This document shows, piece after piece, positions 1-7,196 of a DNA stretch of 8,765 nt. This DNA comes from an uncultured Acidobacteriota bacterium. GTDB taxonomy: Bacteria; Acidobacteriota; Terriglobia; Bryobacterales; Bryobacteraceae. A model generated the notes under the pieces. The model saw nothing but the letters and a program-made list of their open reading frames with translations, was not told where the DNA came from and made no database searches. The stretch lies in contig CALFYN010000405.1 in the NCBI GenBank assembly GCA_937952345.1, forward strand, positions 1 through 8,765. The letters run 5' to 3'. Position 1 is the first letter of the stretch; the number at the start of each line of letters is the position of its first letter. The translations under genes were made by a program, and so were the position numbers.

Positions 1-122
1 CAGTGTTCGATGATGCTGTTACTGGCCTCCTGTTTGGCATCTCAGATAACGCCGCAGGTATTGATGATCACGCCTTCGGCAGCACGGGCATCGACGGTCA
101 GTTGCACCCCGCCGGCCACCCC
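1..122 (-). pseudogene. Remnant of a RimO-like (ribosomal protein S12 methylthiotransferase) gene
   Basis: Read on the minus strand from 122 down, one frame gives 26 residues ending in EGVIINTCGVI, then a TGA (positions 44-42), then DAKQEASNSIIEH to the window edge. This matches, from memory of the family, the N-terminal UPF0004 region of RimO, where a conserved NTC cysteine motif is followed by an F/V-I-x-x-A-K-Q-E-S-x-D-x-I-L-E stretch. RimO is a radical-SAM enzyme that methylthiolates an aspartate of ribosomal protein S12. The preceding residues (AGGVQLTVDARAAEG) fit the usual AGYELT-x-D-x-x-E-A-D segment. The gene looks dead: a TAG sits at 125-123, no SLGCPKN-type N-terminus can be found in any minus frame upstream to 285, there is no start codon with a ribosome site, and TGA interrupts the motif. 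The rest may continue left of the window. The identification rests on about 39 residues recognised by eye. Confidence 0.55.
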
Positions 123-131
123 CTATATACT
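102..131 (+). promoter_or_regulatory. Possible sigma-70-type promoter upstream of the receptor gene
   Basis: TTGCAC (102-107) and TATACT (126-131) are separated by 18 bp and resemble -35 and -10 boxes. A start near 138 would give a leader of about 148 nt before the receptor ATG at 286. The -35 box lies inside the RimO-like remnant, so the match could be accidental. A perfect TTGACA at 197-202 has no -10 partner at 16-18 bp. Confidence 0.25.
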
Positions 132-249
132 GAAAAACCAGATCCAGATAAAACTGTATGTTTCTCTGGATTTGTCTTCAGGGGTGGCGATCTGCGTTGA
201 CACACGAGTCTTCCGCCCGCCTGAAGAAACACGATCGCCGATATTCAGG
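130..249 (+). promoter_or_regulatory. Structured leader with alternating complementary blocks
   Basis: The most solid element is a hairpin: positions 139-148 pair with 165-174 (ten pairs, one G-U, core ATCCAGA/TCTGGAT), with an inner AAAC/GTTT stem (151-154/160-163) around a 5-nt loop and an outer CTGAA/TTCAG stem (130-134/177-181). In addition, TCTTCAGG at 175-182 is perfectly complementary to CCTGAAGA at 220-227, and CCTGAA (220-225) is complementary to TTCAGG at 244-249. Four blocks therefore alternate and allow either 1:2 plus 3:4 pairing or 2:3 pairing. No U-tract follows any stem, so a terminator is not shown. The last block lies about 20 nt before the receptor's Shine-Dalgarno. The structure is visible in the sequence; a regulatory role is inference. 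Confidence 0.35.
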
Positions 250-269
250 GGTTCCTACCTAGCAACATT

Positions 270-277
270 GGAAGGGG
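270..277 (+). promoter_or_regulatory. Ribosome binding site of the TonB-dependent receptor
   Basis: GGAAGGGG lies 8 nt before the ATG at 286. It decides the start: the reading frame is open back to position 10, but only from 286 does the protein begin with a signal peptide. Confidence 0.7.
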
Positions 278-285
278 TTAGCTCA

Positions 286-3200
286 ATGTTTACACTGCCT
301 CGTTCAAAGGCCGCGATGTTTCTGTCGCTCGCCATGTTTTCCTCCATGCTCAGCCACACGCCGTCAGCGCTCGCACAGAGCGGCGCGGGCGCCATTCAGG
401 GCACCGTCCAGGATGCCTCCGACGCAGCCATCCCGGCTTGCCGCGTCCACGTCGTCAACACGCAAACCAACGTCGCCACCGATTCCACCTCCAACGAGGT
501 CGGCTTCTTCGCCGTGCGCGGGCTCTTCCCCGGCACCTACACCATCACATTCAGCTCCCCGGGCATGCGCGACTACCAGACCACCGTCACCCTCCAAAAC
601 GCCCAGGTCCTCGTCCTCAATCCCCGTCTCTCCGTCGGCGAAGTCGCCGAAAAGGTCACCGTCTCCGCGGAAACCGTCCAGCTCGCCACCTACGACAGCG
701 GCACCGTCAGCACCCACCTCGATTCCAACCGCATTGACCAGCTCCCCCAAAACGGCCGCAACGTCCTCGGACTCGCCCAGCGCACCGTCCCCGGCATCGA
801 AGCCAACGGCACCCGCGCCAACGGCCTCATGGGTGAAGCCCTCGAATATTCACAGGACGGCGCACCCATCACCAACCGTAACTTCGGAAGCGTCGGCAAT
901 ACCTCGCAGGCTTCCCTCCCCGATCCCGACGCCGTAAAGGAAGCCAAGTTCGAAACCCTCAACTCCAGCGCCCAATTCTCCACCCCCGGCACCGTCATCC
1001 TCACCACCAAGTCCGGGACCAACAAAATCCACGGCAGCCTCTTTGAGACCGCCCGCAACAATTACTTCGGCATCGCCCGCGCCCGCCAGAATCCGGCTAA
1101 CTTCGCCGCCCCGCACCTCGTCCGCAACGAGTTCGGAGGCTCCGTCGGCGGCCCCATCATCCTCCCCAAAATCTACAACGGCAGAAACCGCACCTTCTTT
1201 TTCTTTGCCTATGAGCGCTACTCGCTCCGCCAGGACGCCAACCAGTTGGTGCGCGTGCCCACTCTCCCCATGCGCCAGGGCGACTTCAGCGGCCTGGTCA
1301 CCTCGCAAGGCATCCTCCAGCAGTTGTACGATCCCGGCACCACCCAGGGCGCGGCCAACCAGTATGCCCGCCTGCCCTTCGCCAATAACCAGATCCCCCT
1401 CGCCCGCATCAGCCCACTCGCCAAAACCTTGTACGCGGCCACGCCCTCGCCAAACCGCCCCGACAACCCGCTCGTCAACGCCAACCTCGTCGATGTCAAC
1501 AAGACGACACGAACGGTGCCCAACATCACCACCCGCCTCGACCACGTCTTCAACGAAAACAATCGCGTGTACGTGCGCTTCACCGACATCCGCCAGCACC
1601 AGCAGGCCCTCCGCAACTACCCCAGCGCCTCGCCCGCCAACATCGAAGGCGGCGGACTCCCCGCCGGAGCCACCGGCTACCAGTCCGTCCCCGTCGCCAC
1701 CGTCAGCCACGCGCTCGGCTGGACCCGTACCATCTCCCCCACCTTCTTCTCGGAAACCATCCTCAGCCAGCAATGGCAGAGCATGTACGTCGAAGGCAAC
1801 CCCGTCTCCCAGGGTAACTACGAAGCTCAGCTCGGCCTCCCCAACAACTTTGGCCAGACCGGCTTCCCCGCCATCGGCACCAACCTCATCATGCCCTACG
1901 GCGGCTCCCAGTGGAATTACGGCATGAACCAGCGCGTCGACAACATCGATCAGAACTTCAATAAGATCCAGGGCAAGCACCAATTCGCTTTCGGCGGACG
2001 CTACCGCCACGAGCGCTTCGGCTACCTCTCGGACCGCTCCCCGGACCAGATCGCATTCTCCCGCATGGCCACCGCCGTCTACGATCCAACCACCGGCGCC
2101 AACTACAACCCCCGCCCCAACACCGGCTACCAGGACGCCGACTTCTTCCTCGGCGCCGCCAGCAGCTACTCGCAGCGCAGGAACGCCCCCTTCGGACGCT
2201 CTCGCCTGCAGCAGTTCGCCCTCTATCTCCAGGACAACTACCGCGTTTCCCGCACCCTCACTCTCAACCTCGGCCTCCGCTGGGAAGGCCTCCCCGCGCC
2301 CTATTCCGATGGCGGCAACTATGCCACCTTCAGCCGCGAGAAGAACGCCATCGTGCTCAAGCACCCCCTGGAGCACTACTACGACATCGGCTACACCACG
2401 CCCTCCATCATCGCCAACCTCCGCAACCTCGGCGCCAAGTTCATGACGCCCCAGGAAGCGGGCATTCCCGAGGCCGGCTTCCACGGATACTGGAAGAACA
2501 TCCTCCCCCGCGTCGGCTTCGCCTGGGTGCCGTCCTTCGGCAAAGGTGGCACGGTCATTCGCGGCGGCTACGGCCGGTATCTCTACCCCGTGCCCATCCG
2601 CAACTCGGTGCGCTATCTCACCTCCGTCTATCCCTTCATCGCGACGTACTCGCAAAACTACAACTCGGCACAGCAGTCCCCCGACGGACTCCCCAACTAC
2701 CTCCTGCGTGCGCCGGTGTCCGTCGTCGCAGGCCAGAACAGCCGCGATGTCGTTGACTCCAGCACCGTGAACGCCCTGCTGCCCGGCATCTCCATGAGCA
2801 CCACTCTCGACGCTGAATATCCCCCCGCCACCGTCGACACCGCCAACTTCACCATTGAGCAGCCTTTCCGGGACGGCTCCGTCTTCCGTGCTACTTACGT
2901 CTTCACCCACGGCGATAACCTCGATCAGAACTTCCAGTACAACAACGCTCCGTCCGCCTACGTCTGGCAGGTGCGAACGGGAACCACACCCCCCACCGGA
3001 GCCCTCGCCAGCGTGGCCACGCGCCCCTACGACAACCGCACCTGGGGCGGCAACGTGGTTTCCACCAAGTACGGCTGGTCCAACAACAGCGCCCTCCAGT
3101 TGAACTACCAGCGCCCCTTCAAGAAAGGCTTCGGCTACCAGGTCTTCTACGTCTACTCGCGCGCCTTCCGCGTCGGTGGCAACACCTTCCGCGACAACGT

Positions 3201-4005
3201 ACTGAATCACCCGGACGTCTACGCCCCCGGCGTGATCCCCGCCGACATCAACATCGGCAACCCGCTCAAGCCGAACCGCGAGTTCATTCGCTACCAGTTC
3301 TACAACACCGACTCGGCCATTCCCCTGCACCGCGTCAACTTCAACGGCATCGTCGATGTCCCCGTCGGCAAAGGCAAGCGCTTCCTCGGCAACGCCAACC
3401 GCTTCGTCAATGCCGCCCTCGGCGGTTTCCAGCTCGCCTTCACCGGCGAGTTCCGGTCCCAGATGTTCCTCGTCTCCTCCGGCAACTGGGGCGAAACCAA
3501 CCCCATCGAGATGTTCAAGGAAAAGGTTCCCGTTACCGATTGCCGCAGCGGCGTCTGCCGTGAAGGCTACCTCTGGTTCAACGGCTACATCGCCCCCAAC
3601 CTCGTCAACGCCACCCGTGGCGTCCAGGGCCTGCCCGCAAACTACAAGCCCTACCTCGCCCCCATCAACAACACCCCGGGACAGCCCCAGTTCGGCAACA
3701 ACAACGTCAGCGTCCCGCTCAACAACGGCCGCACGGTCACCACGGCCTTCAACCCCGGTCCGGCCGGAGCACATCCCTACAACCGGACCTTCCTCATGGG
3801 CCCCTACAACTGGCAGACCGACATGTCGCTCTACAAGATCTTCCAGTTGAGCGAACGCTTCCGCCTGCGCTTCAACATCGACGCGTTCAATGCCTTCAAC
3901 ATGCAGGGGCTCACCAACCCCGGCTCATCCGACGGCATCCAACTCCGCCAAACGTCTTACTGGACTCCGCGCCAGATCCAGTTCACGCTTCGCCTGTCCT
4001 TCTAG
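286..4005 (+). CDS. Oar-type TonB-dependent receptor with N-terminal carboxypeptidase-regulatory domain
   Basis: A 1239-aa outer-membrane receptor, expected to import a large or scarce substrate using energy from TonB/ExbBD; the ligand cannot be read from the sequence. Residues 1-30 are a signal peptide ending SALA before Gln31. Residues about 36-118 form a carboxypeptidase-regulatory-like beta-sandwich (GAIQGTVQDASDAAIP, then FFAVRGLFPGTYTITFSSPG). The plug follows, with LPQNGRN at 153-159 and TKSGTNKIHGSLFE from 241. The barrel begins near NEFGGSVGGPIILPKIYNGR and FFFFAYE, hallmarks of this very large acidobacterial family, and ends IQFTLRLSF with the terminal Phe typical of outer-membrane barrels. 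Cys1086 and Cys1091, just before GYLWFNGYI, could form a small disulfide loop. ATG 286 is chosen over upstream in-frame starts because of the ribosome site and signal peptide. Length is normal for the family. No neighbouring SusD or transporter gene hints at a substrate. Confidence 0.9.
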   Translation: MFTLPRSKAAMFLSLAMFSSMLSHTPSALAQSGAGAIQGTVQDASDAAIPACRVHVVNTQTNVATDSTSNEVGFFAVRGLFPGTYTITFSSPGMRDYQTTVTLQNAQVLVLNPRLSVGEVAEKVTVSAETVQLATYDSGTVSTHLDSNRIDQLPQNGRNVLGLAQRTVPGIEANGTRANGLMGEALEYSQDGAPITNRNFGSVGNTSQASLPDPDAVKEAKFETLNSSAQFSTPGTVILTTKSGTNKIHGSLFETARNNYFGIARARQNPANFAAPHLVRNEFGGSVGGPIILPKIYNGRNRTFFFFAYERYSLRQDANQLVRVPTLPMRQGDFSGLVTSQGILQQLYDPGTTQGAANQYARLPFANNQIPLARISPLAKTLYAATPSPNRPDNPLVNANLVDVNKTTRTVPNITTRLDHVFNENNRVYVRFTDIRQHQQALRNYPSASPANIEGGGLPAGATGYQSVPVATVSHALGWTRTISPTFFSETILSQQWQSMYVEGNPVSQGNYEAQLGLPNNFGQTGFPAIGTNLIMPYGGSQWNYGMNQRVDNIDQNFNKIQGKHQFAFGGRYRHERFGYLSDRSPDQIAFSRMATAVYDPTTGANYNPRPNTGYQDADFFLGAASSYSQRRNAPFGRSRLQQFALYLQDNYRVSRTLTLNLGLRWEGLPAPYSDGGNYATFSREKNAIVLKHPLEHYYDIGYTTPSIIANLRNLGAKFMTPQEAGIPEAGFHGYWKNILPRVGFAWVPSFGKGGTVIRGGYGRYLYPVPIRNSVRYLTSVYPFIATYSQNYNSAQQSPDGLPNYLLRAPVSVVAGQNSRDVVDSSTVNALLPGISMSTTLDAEYPPATVDTANFTIEQPFRDGSVFRATYVFTHGDNLDQNFQYNNAPSAYVWQVRTGTTPPTGALASVATRPYDNRTWGGNVVSTKYGWSNNSALQLNYQRPFKKGFGYQVFYVYSRAFRVGGNTFRDNVLNHPDVYAPGVIPADINIGNPLKPNREFIRYQFYNTDSAIPLHRVNFNGIVDVPVGKGKRFLGNANRFVNAALGGFQLAFTGEFRSQMFLVSSGNWGETNPIEMFKEKVPVTDCRSGVCREGYLWFNGYIAPNLVNATRGVQGLPANYKPYLAPINNTPGQPQFGNNNVSVPLNNGRTVTTAFNPGPAGAHPYNRTFLMGPYNWQTDMSLYKIFQLSERFRLRFNIDAFNAFNMQGLTNPGSSDGIQLRQTSYWTPRQIQFTLRLSF

Positions 4006-4023
4006 TTCCCCCAAAACCATGGG

Positions 4024-4063
4024 GCAGGCGCCCTCGGCTGCGGCCCGACCTCCAGGTCGGGCC
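4024..4063. repeat. Two abutting GC-rich hairpins between the receptor and the next gene
   Basis: GCAGGCG (4024-4030) pairs with CGGCTGC (4035-4041), with one mismatch, across a CCCT loop. The very next base starts GGCCCGACC (4042-4050), which pairs perfectly with GGTCGGGCC (4055-4063) across a TCCA loop. The pair starts 18 bp after the receptor stop. It may help end receptor transcription, but no T-run follows on either strand, so a classic intrinsic terminator is not supported. Two tight back-to-back hairpins with 4-nt loops look like REP/BIME-type interspersed palindromes. Only one copy is in this window. Confidence 0.55.
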
Positions 4064-4117
4064 AGGCCGGATGGGCGGGCTTGTAAACCAAAACCCGGTA
4101 TTCTCGTCCTACCCAGC

Positions 4118-5542
4118 ATGTGGCGCTGTCTCTATCTGCTCGTCTTCACCTGCTTCGCCCAACAGGAGTACACCTTCGCCGGCAAGACCTACCGCTCCTC
4201 CTCCCAACTCAAAGTCTCCTGGCAATCCCAACCCACCGCCCACTACTACCGCGTCACCGCCACCGATGGCCGCCACACCGTCAACGTGCCCATCCCTCGC
4301 GAAGATTCCTCCATCCTCCTCGAAGAGCTGAAATCCGCCACCGAATACGCCATCACCGTCGAAGCTTGCATCGAAGCCACCTGCACAACCATCTCTGAGT
4401 CCACACAAACCACCGAAGCCGAATACTGGCGAGTCCTCGGCACAGGCAACTCCTTCCGTAACGCCAAGCGACTCATCATCGATGGCAACGTCAACGCCTC
4501 CGCCCTTCGCTACGGCGATTGGGCCGGTGAGGAACTCGCGGGCAAAGTCCAGCTCTACTACGTCCCCCTGCAAGGCGACGAAAAGGGCATGAAGATCGGC
4601 GAGCAACTCGCCACCGATGACTTCACCGAATTCCGCCCCGTCTCCGGTTTCGGCCTCCTCCGCGTCTGCGGGGCGCCTAACGTCGTTTGCCCCAACACCC
4701 CCAACCTCTCCGCCCAACTCGCGCTATTTCAGCCGGTCCCCATGACGAACGGCTCCGTCCGCCTCTTCTTCGAATCCCAGGCCACCGACGGCCGCACCCG
4801 AGTCCTCTCTCTCGACTCCCAAGACGGCTACATTGCACGCGATTTCCACCGCGGCGCAGCCACCCGTTGCAGCACCTTCGACGACTTCGCCCCCGGCGGA
4901 GGCTGCGAACCCACCATCGTCATCGGCGTCGATCTCGATGGCGGCCAAGCCAACCCCAACGTCCCCAACGCCCGCCAATTTAAAGTCGCCTGGCCCAATC
5001 GCGACGGCCGCGCCTGGGACGGCGCACCCGGCACCTTCCTCCTCTTCACCACCGAATATCGCTCCGGCCTCCGCTGCTCCACCGCCGGCTTCAACTTCGG
5101 CTACGCCGTCTACGACGGCGAGCGCTGGCAGGTGCAATACCAGGAGGACGGCTGCCCCAAGCTCATGACCGGCATGCAGGCCATGGCCCCCATGCACCTC
5201 GGCGGCAATCGCTACAAGATGTATTTCAACCACCACCCCGACACACCCCAAGGCCCCGGCCCGGCCCGCAAACCCATCCGCCTCATCTACAACGATTCGG
5301 AAACAGACATCGTGAACTTCGAAGATTGGGAGCCCAAGGCCAACTCACGCCCGGTTCATTTCCTCTACGATGACGGCACTCCGCTCACCGAAGACGAAAC
5401 CAGCCGCCTCGACGACAACTTCGCCTACATGCCCGACGGCAACTGGCAACTCCAGGTGCTCTACTCCAACATGTCCGCCGCCCAGCCCGGCCCCAACAAC
5501 ACCCCGCCCTTCATCGGAACATCCGTACTGATCAATCCCTGA
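4118..5542 (+). CDS. Secreted protein with fibronectin type III-like N-terminus, function unknown
   Basis: A 474-aa protein that I do not recognise as a named family. It begins MWRCLYLLVFTCFAQQ, a short hydrophobic export signal with likely cleavage after Ala14; Cys12 does not sit in a canonical lipobox. Residues about 17-105 look like one fibronectin type III domain: LKVSWQSQPTAHYYRVTATD, then LKSATEYAITVEACIEATC. The remaining ~370 residues are rich in aromatic, Gly and Asp residues with strand-like stretches (RVLSLDSQDGYI, RYKMYFNHHPDTP, WQLQVLYSNM). This could be a beta-propeller or lectin-like body, but no catalytic motif can be assigned. Several cysteines fit an exported, disulfide-bearing protein. 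An in-frame ATG at 4019 would add 33 residues lacking export features and spanning the hairpins, so 4118 is preferred, although no clear Shine-Dalgarno precedes it. It follows the receptor by 112 bp on the same strand and ends 32 bp from a convergent gene. Confidence 0.7.
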   Translation: MWRCLYLLVFTCFAQQEYTFAGKTYRSSSQLKVSWQSQPTAHYYRVTATDGRHTVNVPIPREDSSILLEELKSATEYAITVEACIEATCTTISESTQTTEAEYWRVLGTGNSFRNAKRLIIDGNVNASALRYGDWAGEELAGKVQLYYVPLQGDEKGMKIGEQLATDDFTEFRPVSGFGLLRVCGAPNVVCPNTPNLSAQLALFQPVPMTNGSVRLFFESQATDGRTRVLSLDSQDGYIARDFHRGAATRCSTFDDFAPGGGCEPTIVIGVDLDGGQANPNVPNARQFKVAWPNRDGRAWDGAPGTFLLFTTEYRSGLRCSTAGFNFGYAVYDGERWQVQYQEDGCPKLMTGMQAMAPMHLGGNRYKMYFNHHPDTPQGPGPARKPIRLIYNDSETDIVNFEDWEPKANSRPVHFLYDDGTPLTEDETSRLDDNFAYMPDGNWQLQVLYSNMSAAQPGPNNTPPFIGTSVLINP

Positions 5543-5574
5543 CCACCCACCTTGCGCCGACCCGGCTACTCCGG

Positions 5575-6537
5575 TCAGCCCGCGGCGTTCGCGCCTGCCG
5601 CCTCGAGGATAGCTCGCTCAGCCTTCCCTCGGTCAGACGCTCCAATCACATGCTCAAGCAGCAGTTTCTCCAGCAAGGCAACCTCCACGATCGCGTCAAT
5701 TTCGCACATGGATTCAAGACCAGGGTATTTCGCCGCCAAACCCGCGCGAAGTACCCTGCGAGCTTGGGCTTGCGCTTCGAGGCGTCCCTGCTCGATTCCC
5801 TGCTCGATTCCTTGCTGGATACCTTGCTCGATACCCTGCTCAATGCCCTCACGCCGCGCCTTCTTGATGTCTTGCGCGTACCAGGACACCTCTTCAATCG
5901 CTTCCATGATTCCCATATTGCAAGCTTCCTTGAGTCGCTCGGCCTCGTCCTTATCATACCGGACTCCCACAAACGTGAACAGCCTGCTGATCAGATCCTC
6001 ATCGCCACTGGACAATGCATTCCGGAACACCATCCGTACTTCCTCGTCGCTCGAGTTCATCAGCACTGCCCATACCATCAAACGGGAATCTCCGGATTCC
6101 AGCAGGATTTGTGGATCCATCTCCCAAATCTTCATCGTTTCAAATGGATGCGTCGTGCGCGTATTCCCGATGATGTACTCCCCTTCGCAGGGCAGCGTAG
6201 CCGGGCATCCGTCGCGCTGGATTATCACCACAATGGAGCGCACGGGAGATTCGTATTGCCAAGCCAGGCTGGCGCCGCGGCGGGCGACGATGCGGGGCAC
6301 GCGGCTATTCCACACCGCTTCGAATTCCGTGTGCAGCAAAAAGCTGTCCCGCTCCGGCATTCCGATCCGGGCGACGAAGTCCGGGATCTTCACGGGCGGG
6401 GAGGTTTCGGTGGATAGAATTTCGACAGTCGCCTCAGCGTTCCGGTCGAGGACGTGAATCATGTGCAGAAAGATGCGCGGGGCCTCCTCGGGGAAGGCTT
6501 TCAACCGCCGGTCCAGGTCCTTGTGAATCGGTCTCAA
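5575..6537 (-). CDS. Rpn/PD-(D/E)XK nuclease-like protein (putative transposase family)
   Basis: A 320-aa protein resembling the Rpn (YhgA-like) recombination-promoting nuclease family and related DUF4351-type proteins. Visible core: IPDFVARIG with Asp53, then FLLHTEFEA with Glu71 and Glu73, followed by SPVRSIVVIIQRDG. The spacing fits a PD-(D/E)XK fold with D...ExE in place of the common ExQ or ExK, so activity is uncertain. The middle (150-220) is helical and acidic; residues 232-251 are five IEQG-type tetrapeptides that should extend a coiled or helical linker; the tail (255-320) is Ala/Glu/Leu-rich. The opening codon is TTG at 6537, directly after an in-frame TAG, and a GGA-like site is only about 2 nt upstream, so the true start may be further in (an ATG encodes Met26). 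Family members usually start near a similar RPIHKDLDRRLKAFP segment, which supports TTG. It lies 59 bp behind purN on the same strand and may be read from the purMN transcript. Confidence 0.65.
   Translation of the reverse strand: MRPIHKDLDRRLKAFPEEAPRIFLHMIHVLDRNAEATVEILSTETSPPVKIPDFVARIGMPERDSFLLHTEFEAVWNSRVPRIVARRGASLAWQYESPVRSIVVIIQRDGCPATLPCEGEYIIGNTRTTHPFETMKIWEMDPQILLESGDSRLMVWAVLMNSSDEEVRMVFRNALSSGDEDLISRLFTFVGVRYDKDEAERLKEACNMGIMEAIEEVSWYAQDIKKARREGIEQGIEQGIQQGIEQGIEQGRLEAQAQARRVLRAGLAAKYPGLESMCEIDAIVEVALLEKLLLEHVIGASDRGKAERAILEAAGANAAG
5785..5844. repeat. Five tandem 12-bp repeats inside the nuclease-like gene
   Basis: On the plus strand the units are TCCCTGCTCGAT twice, then TCCTTGCTGGAT, ACCTTGCTCGAT and ACCCTGCTCAAT. 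They encode IEQG, IEQG, IQQG, IEQG, IEQG (residues 232-251) on the minus strand. The unit is a multiple of three, so copy-number change by slippage would keep the frame. Such Gly-x-Glu-x repeats are common in the linker of Rpn/DUF4351-type proteins. Confidence 0.85.
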
Positions 6538-6564
6538 ATCCTACAGTGGGCGTCAGGCCGAAAC

Positions 6565-6577
6565 TTCTCTCAGAGAA
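6565..6577. repeat. Small palindrome between purN and the nuclease-like gene
   Basis: TTCTCT (6565-6570) and AGAGAA (6572-6577) are perfect inverted repeats around one central base, in the 59-bp gap upstream of the TTG start. It could be an operator half-site pair or an RNA hairpin. No T-run follows, so it is not an intrinsic terminator of purMN. Confidence 0.3.
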
Positions 6578-6596
6578 TCGACGGAATTTTAGCGAA

Positions 6597-7196
6597 TCAA
6601 CCCCGAACCACCCGCCGCCCCTCCACCCGGAACTTCCCGCTCAACACCACCCCCAGAGCCTCGCTATAAATCCGGTGCTCTTCCCTCAGAATCCGCGCCG
6701 ACAGCGTCTCCTCCGTATCCCCATCCTCCACCGGAACCACCGCCTGCTGGATAATCGGCCCGCTGTCCAATCCCTCATCCACAAAGTGCACGGTACACCC
6801 CGAGTACTTCACCCCATGCTCCAAAGCCTGATGCTGTGCATCCAACCCCGGAAACGCCGGCAGCAAAGACGGGTGAATATTGAGAATCCGCAGCGGATAC
6901 GCCCGGATAAACGCCGCACTCAGCAACCGCATATACCCGGCCAGACACACTACATCCACCGAGTGTTTCGCCAGTTCCTCCAGCAGCAGCCGGTCATACG
7001 ACTCCCGTTCCAGCCCGCGCGATGGAATGCATACCGCCGTCAGCCCACGCTCCCGCGCAATCGCCAGCCCCGGAGCCTCCGCCCGGTTCGCAATCACCAC
7101 CGCGATCTCCGCATCCAACCGCCCGGCGGCAATCGAATCCGCGATCGCCTGAAAATTCGACCCGCGCCCCGACAGCAGTATCCCCAGCCGCCTCAT
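6597..7196 (-). CDS. purN: Phosphoribosylglycinamide formyltransferase (GAR transformylase)
   Basis: The 199-aa cytoplasmic PurN transfers the formyl group of 10-formyl-tetrahydrofolate to glycinamide ribonucleotide, giving FGAR, the third step of de novo purine synthesis. The phosphate-binding start SGRGSNFQAI (9-18) matches the family's SGxGSNxQAI. Catalytic residues are Asn106 and His108 in ILNIHPSLLPAFPG and Asp144 in DEGLDSGPII, in the same positions as in the E. coli enzyme. The folate-side loop LAGYMRLL (85-92) is present. Length is typical (around 200). Its ATG overlaps the purM stop codon (TGA at 7195-7193) as ATGA, so translation is probably coupled; a GAAGG sequence about 10 nt upstream lies inside purM. 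The C-terminus is intact. Confidence 0.97.
   Translation of the reverse strand: MRRLGILLSGRGSNFQAIADSIAAGRLDAEIAVVIANRAEAPGLAIARERGLTAVCIPSRGLERESYDRLLLEELAKHSVDVVCLAGYMRLLSAAFIRAYPLRILNIHPSLLPAFPGLDAQHQALEHGVKYSGCTVHFVDEGLDSGPIIQQAVVPVEDGDTEETLSARILREEHRIYSEALGVVLSGKFRVEGRRVVRG

Noticed and set aside
3..200. Short plus-strand open frame of 65 residues at the window start
   Set aside because: No ribosome site and no recognisable product; it is antisense to the RimO-like fragment and crosses the leader hairpin.
197..202. Perfect TTGACA as a -35 box for the receptor
   Set aside because: No -10-like sequence at 16-18 bp downstream; the nearest AT-rich hexamer (242-247) is about 39 bp away.
10..285. 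N-terminal extension of the receptor back to an ATG at 10
   Set aside because: It would bury the signal peptide 92 residues inside the protein and run over the RimO-like remnant and the structured leader. The ribosome site at 270-277 supports 286.
850..3774. A 974-codon open frame on the strand opposite the receptor gene
   Set aside because: It lies in the mirror of a gene with C-ending codons, which removes stop codons from the opposite strand. Its translation is low-complexity Gly/Val/Ala/Glu with no domain, and the receptor reading is unambiguous.
5559..5576. Possible bidirectional terminator between the convergent genes (GACCCGG/CCGGTC)
   Set aside because: The stem is only six pairs with a bulged C, overlaps the nuclease-like gene's stop codon and has no T-run on either side.
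5552..6457. Plus-strand open frame of about 300 codons opposite the nuclease-like gene
   Set aside because: Its translation is Ser/Arg-rich with no domain, while the minus strand shows a coherent PD-(D/E)XK-like protein. The repeats in it are the mirror of the IEQG repeat.
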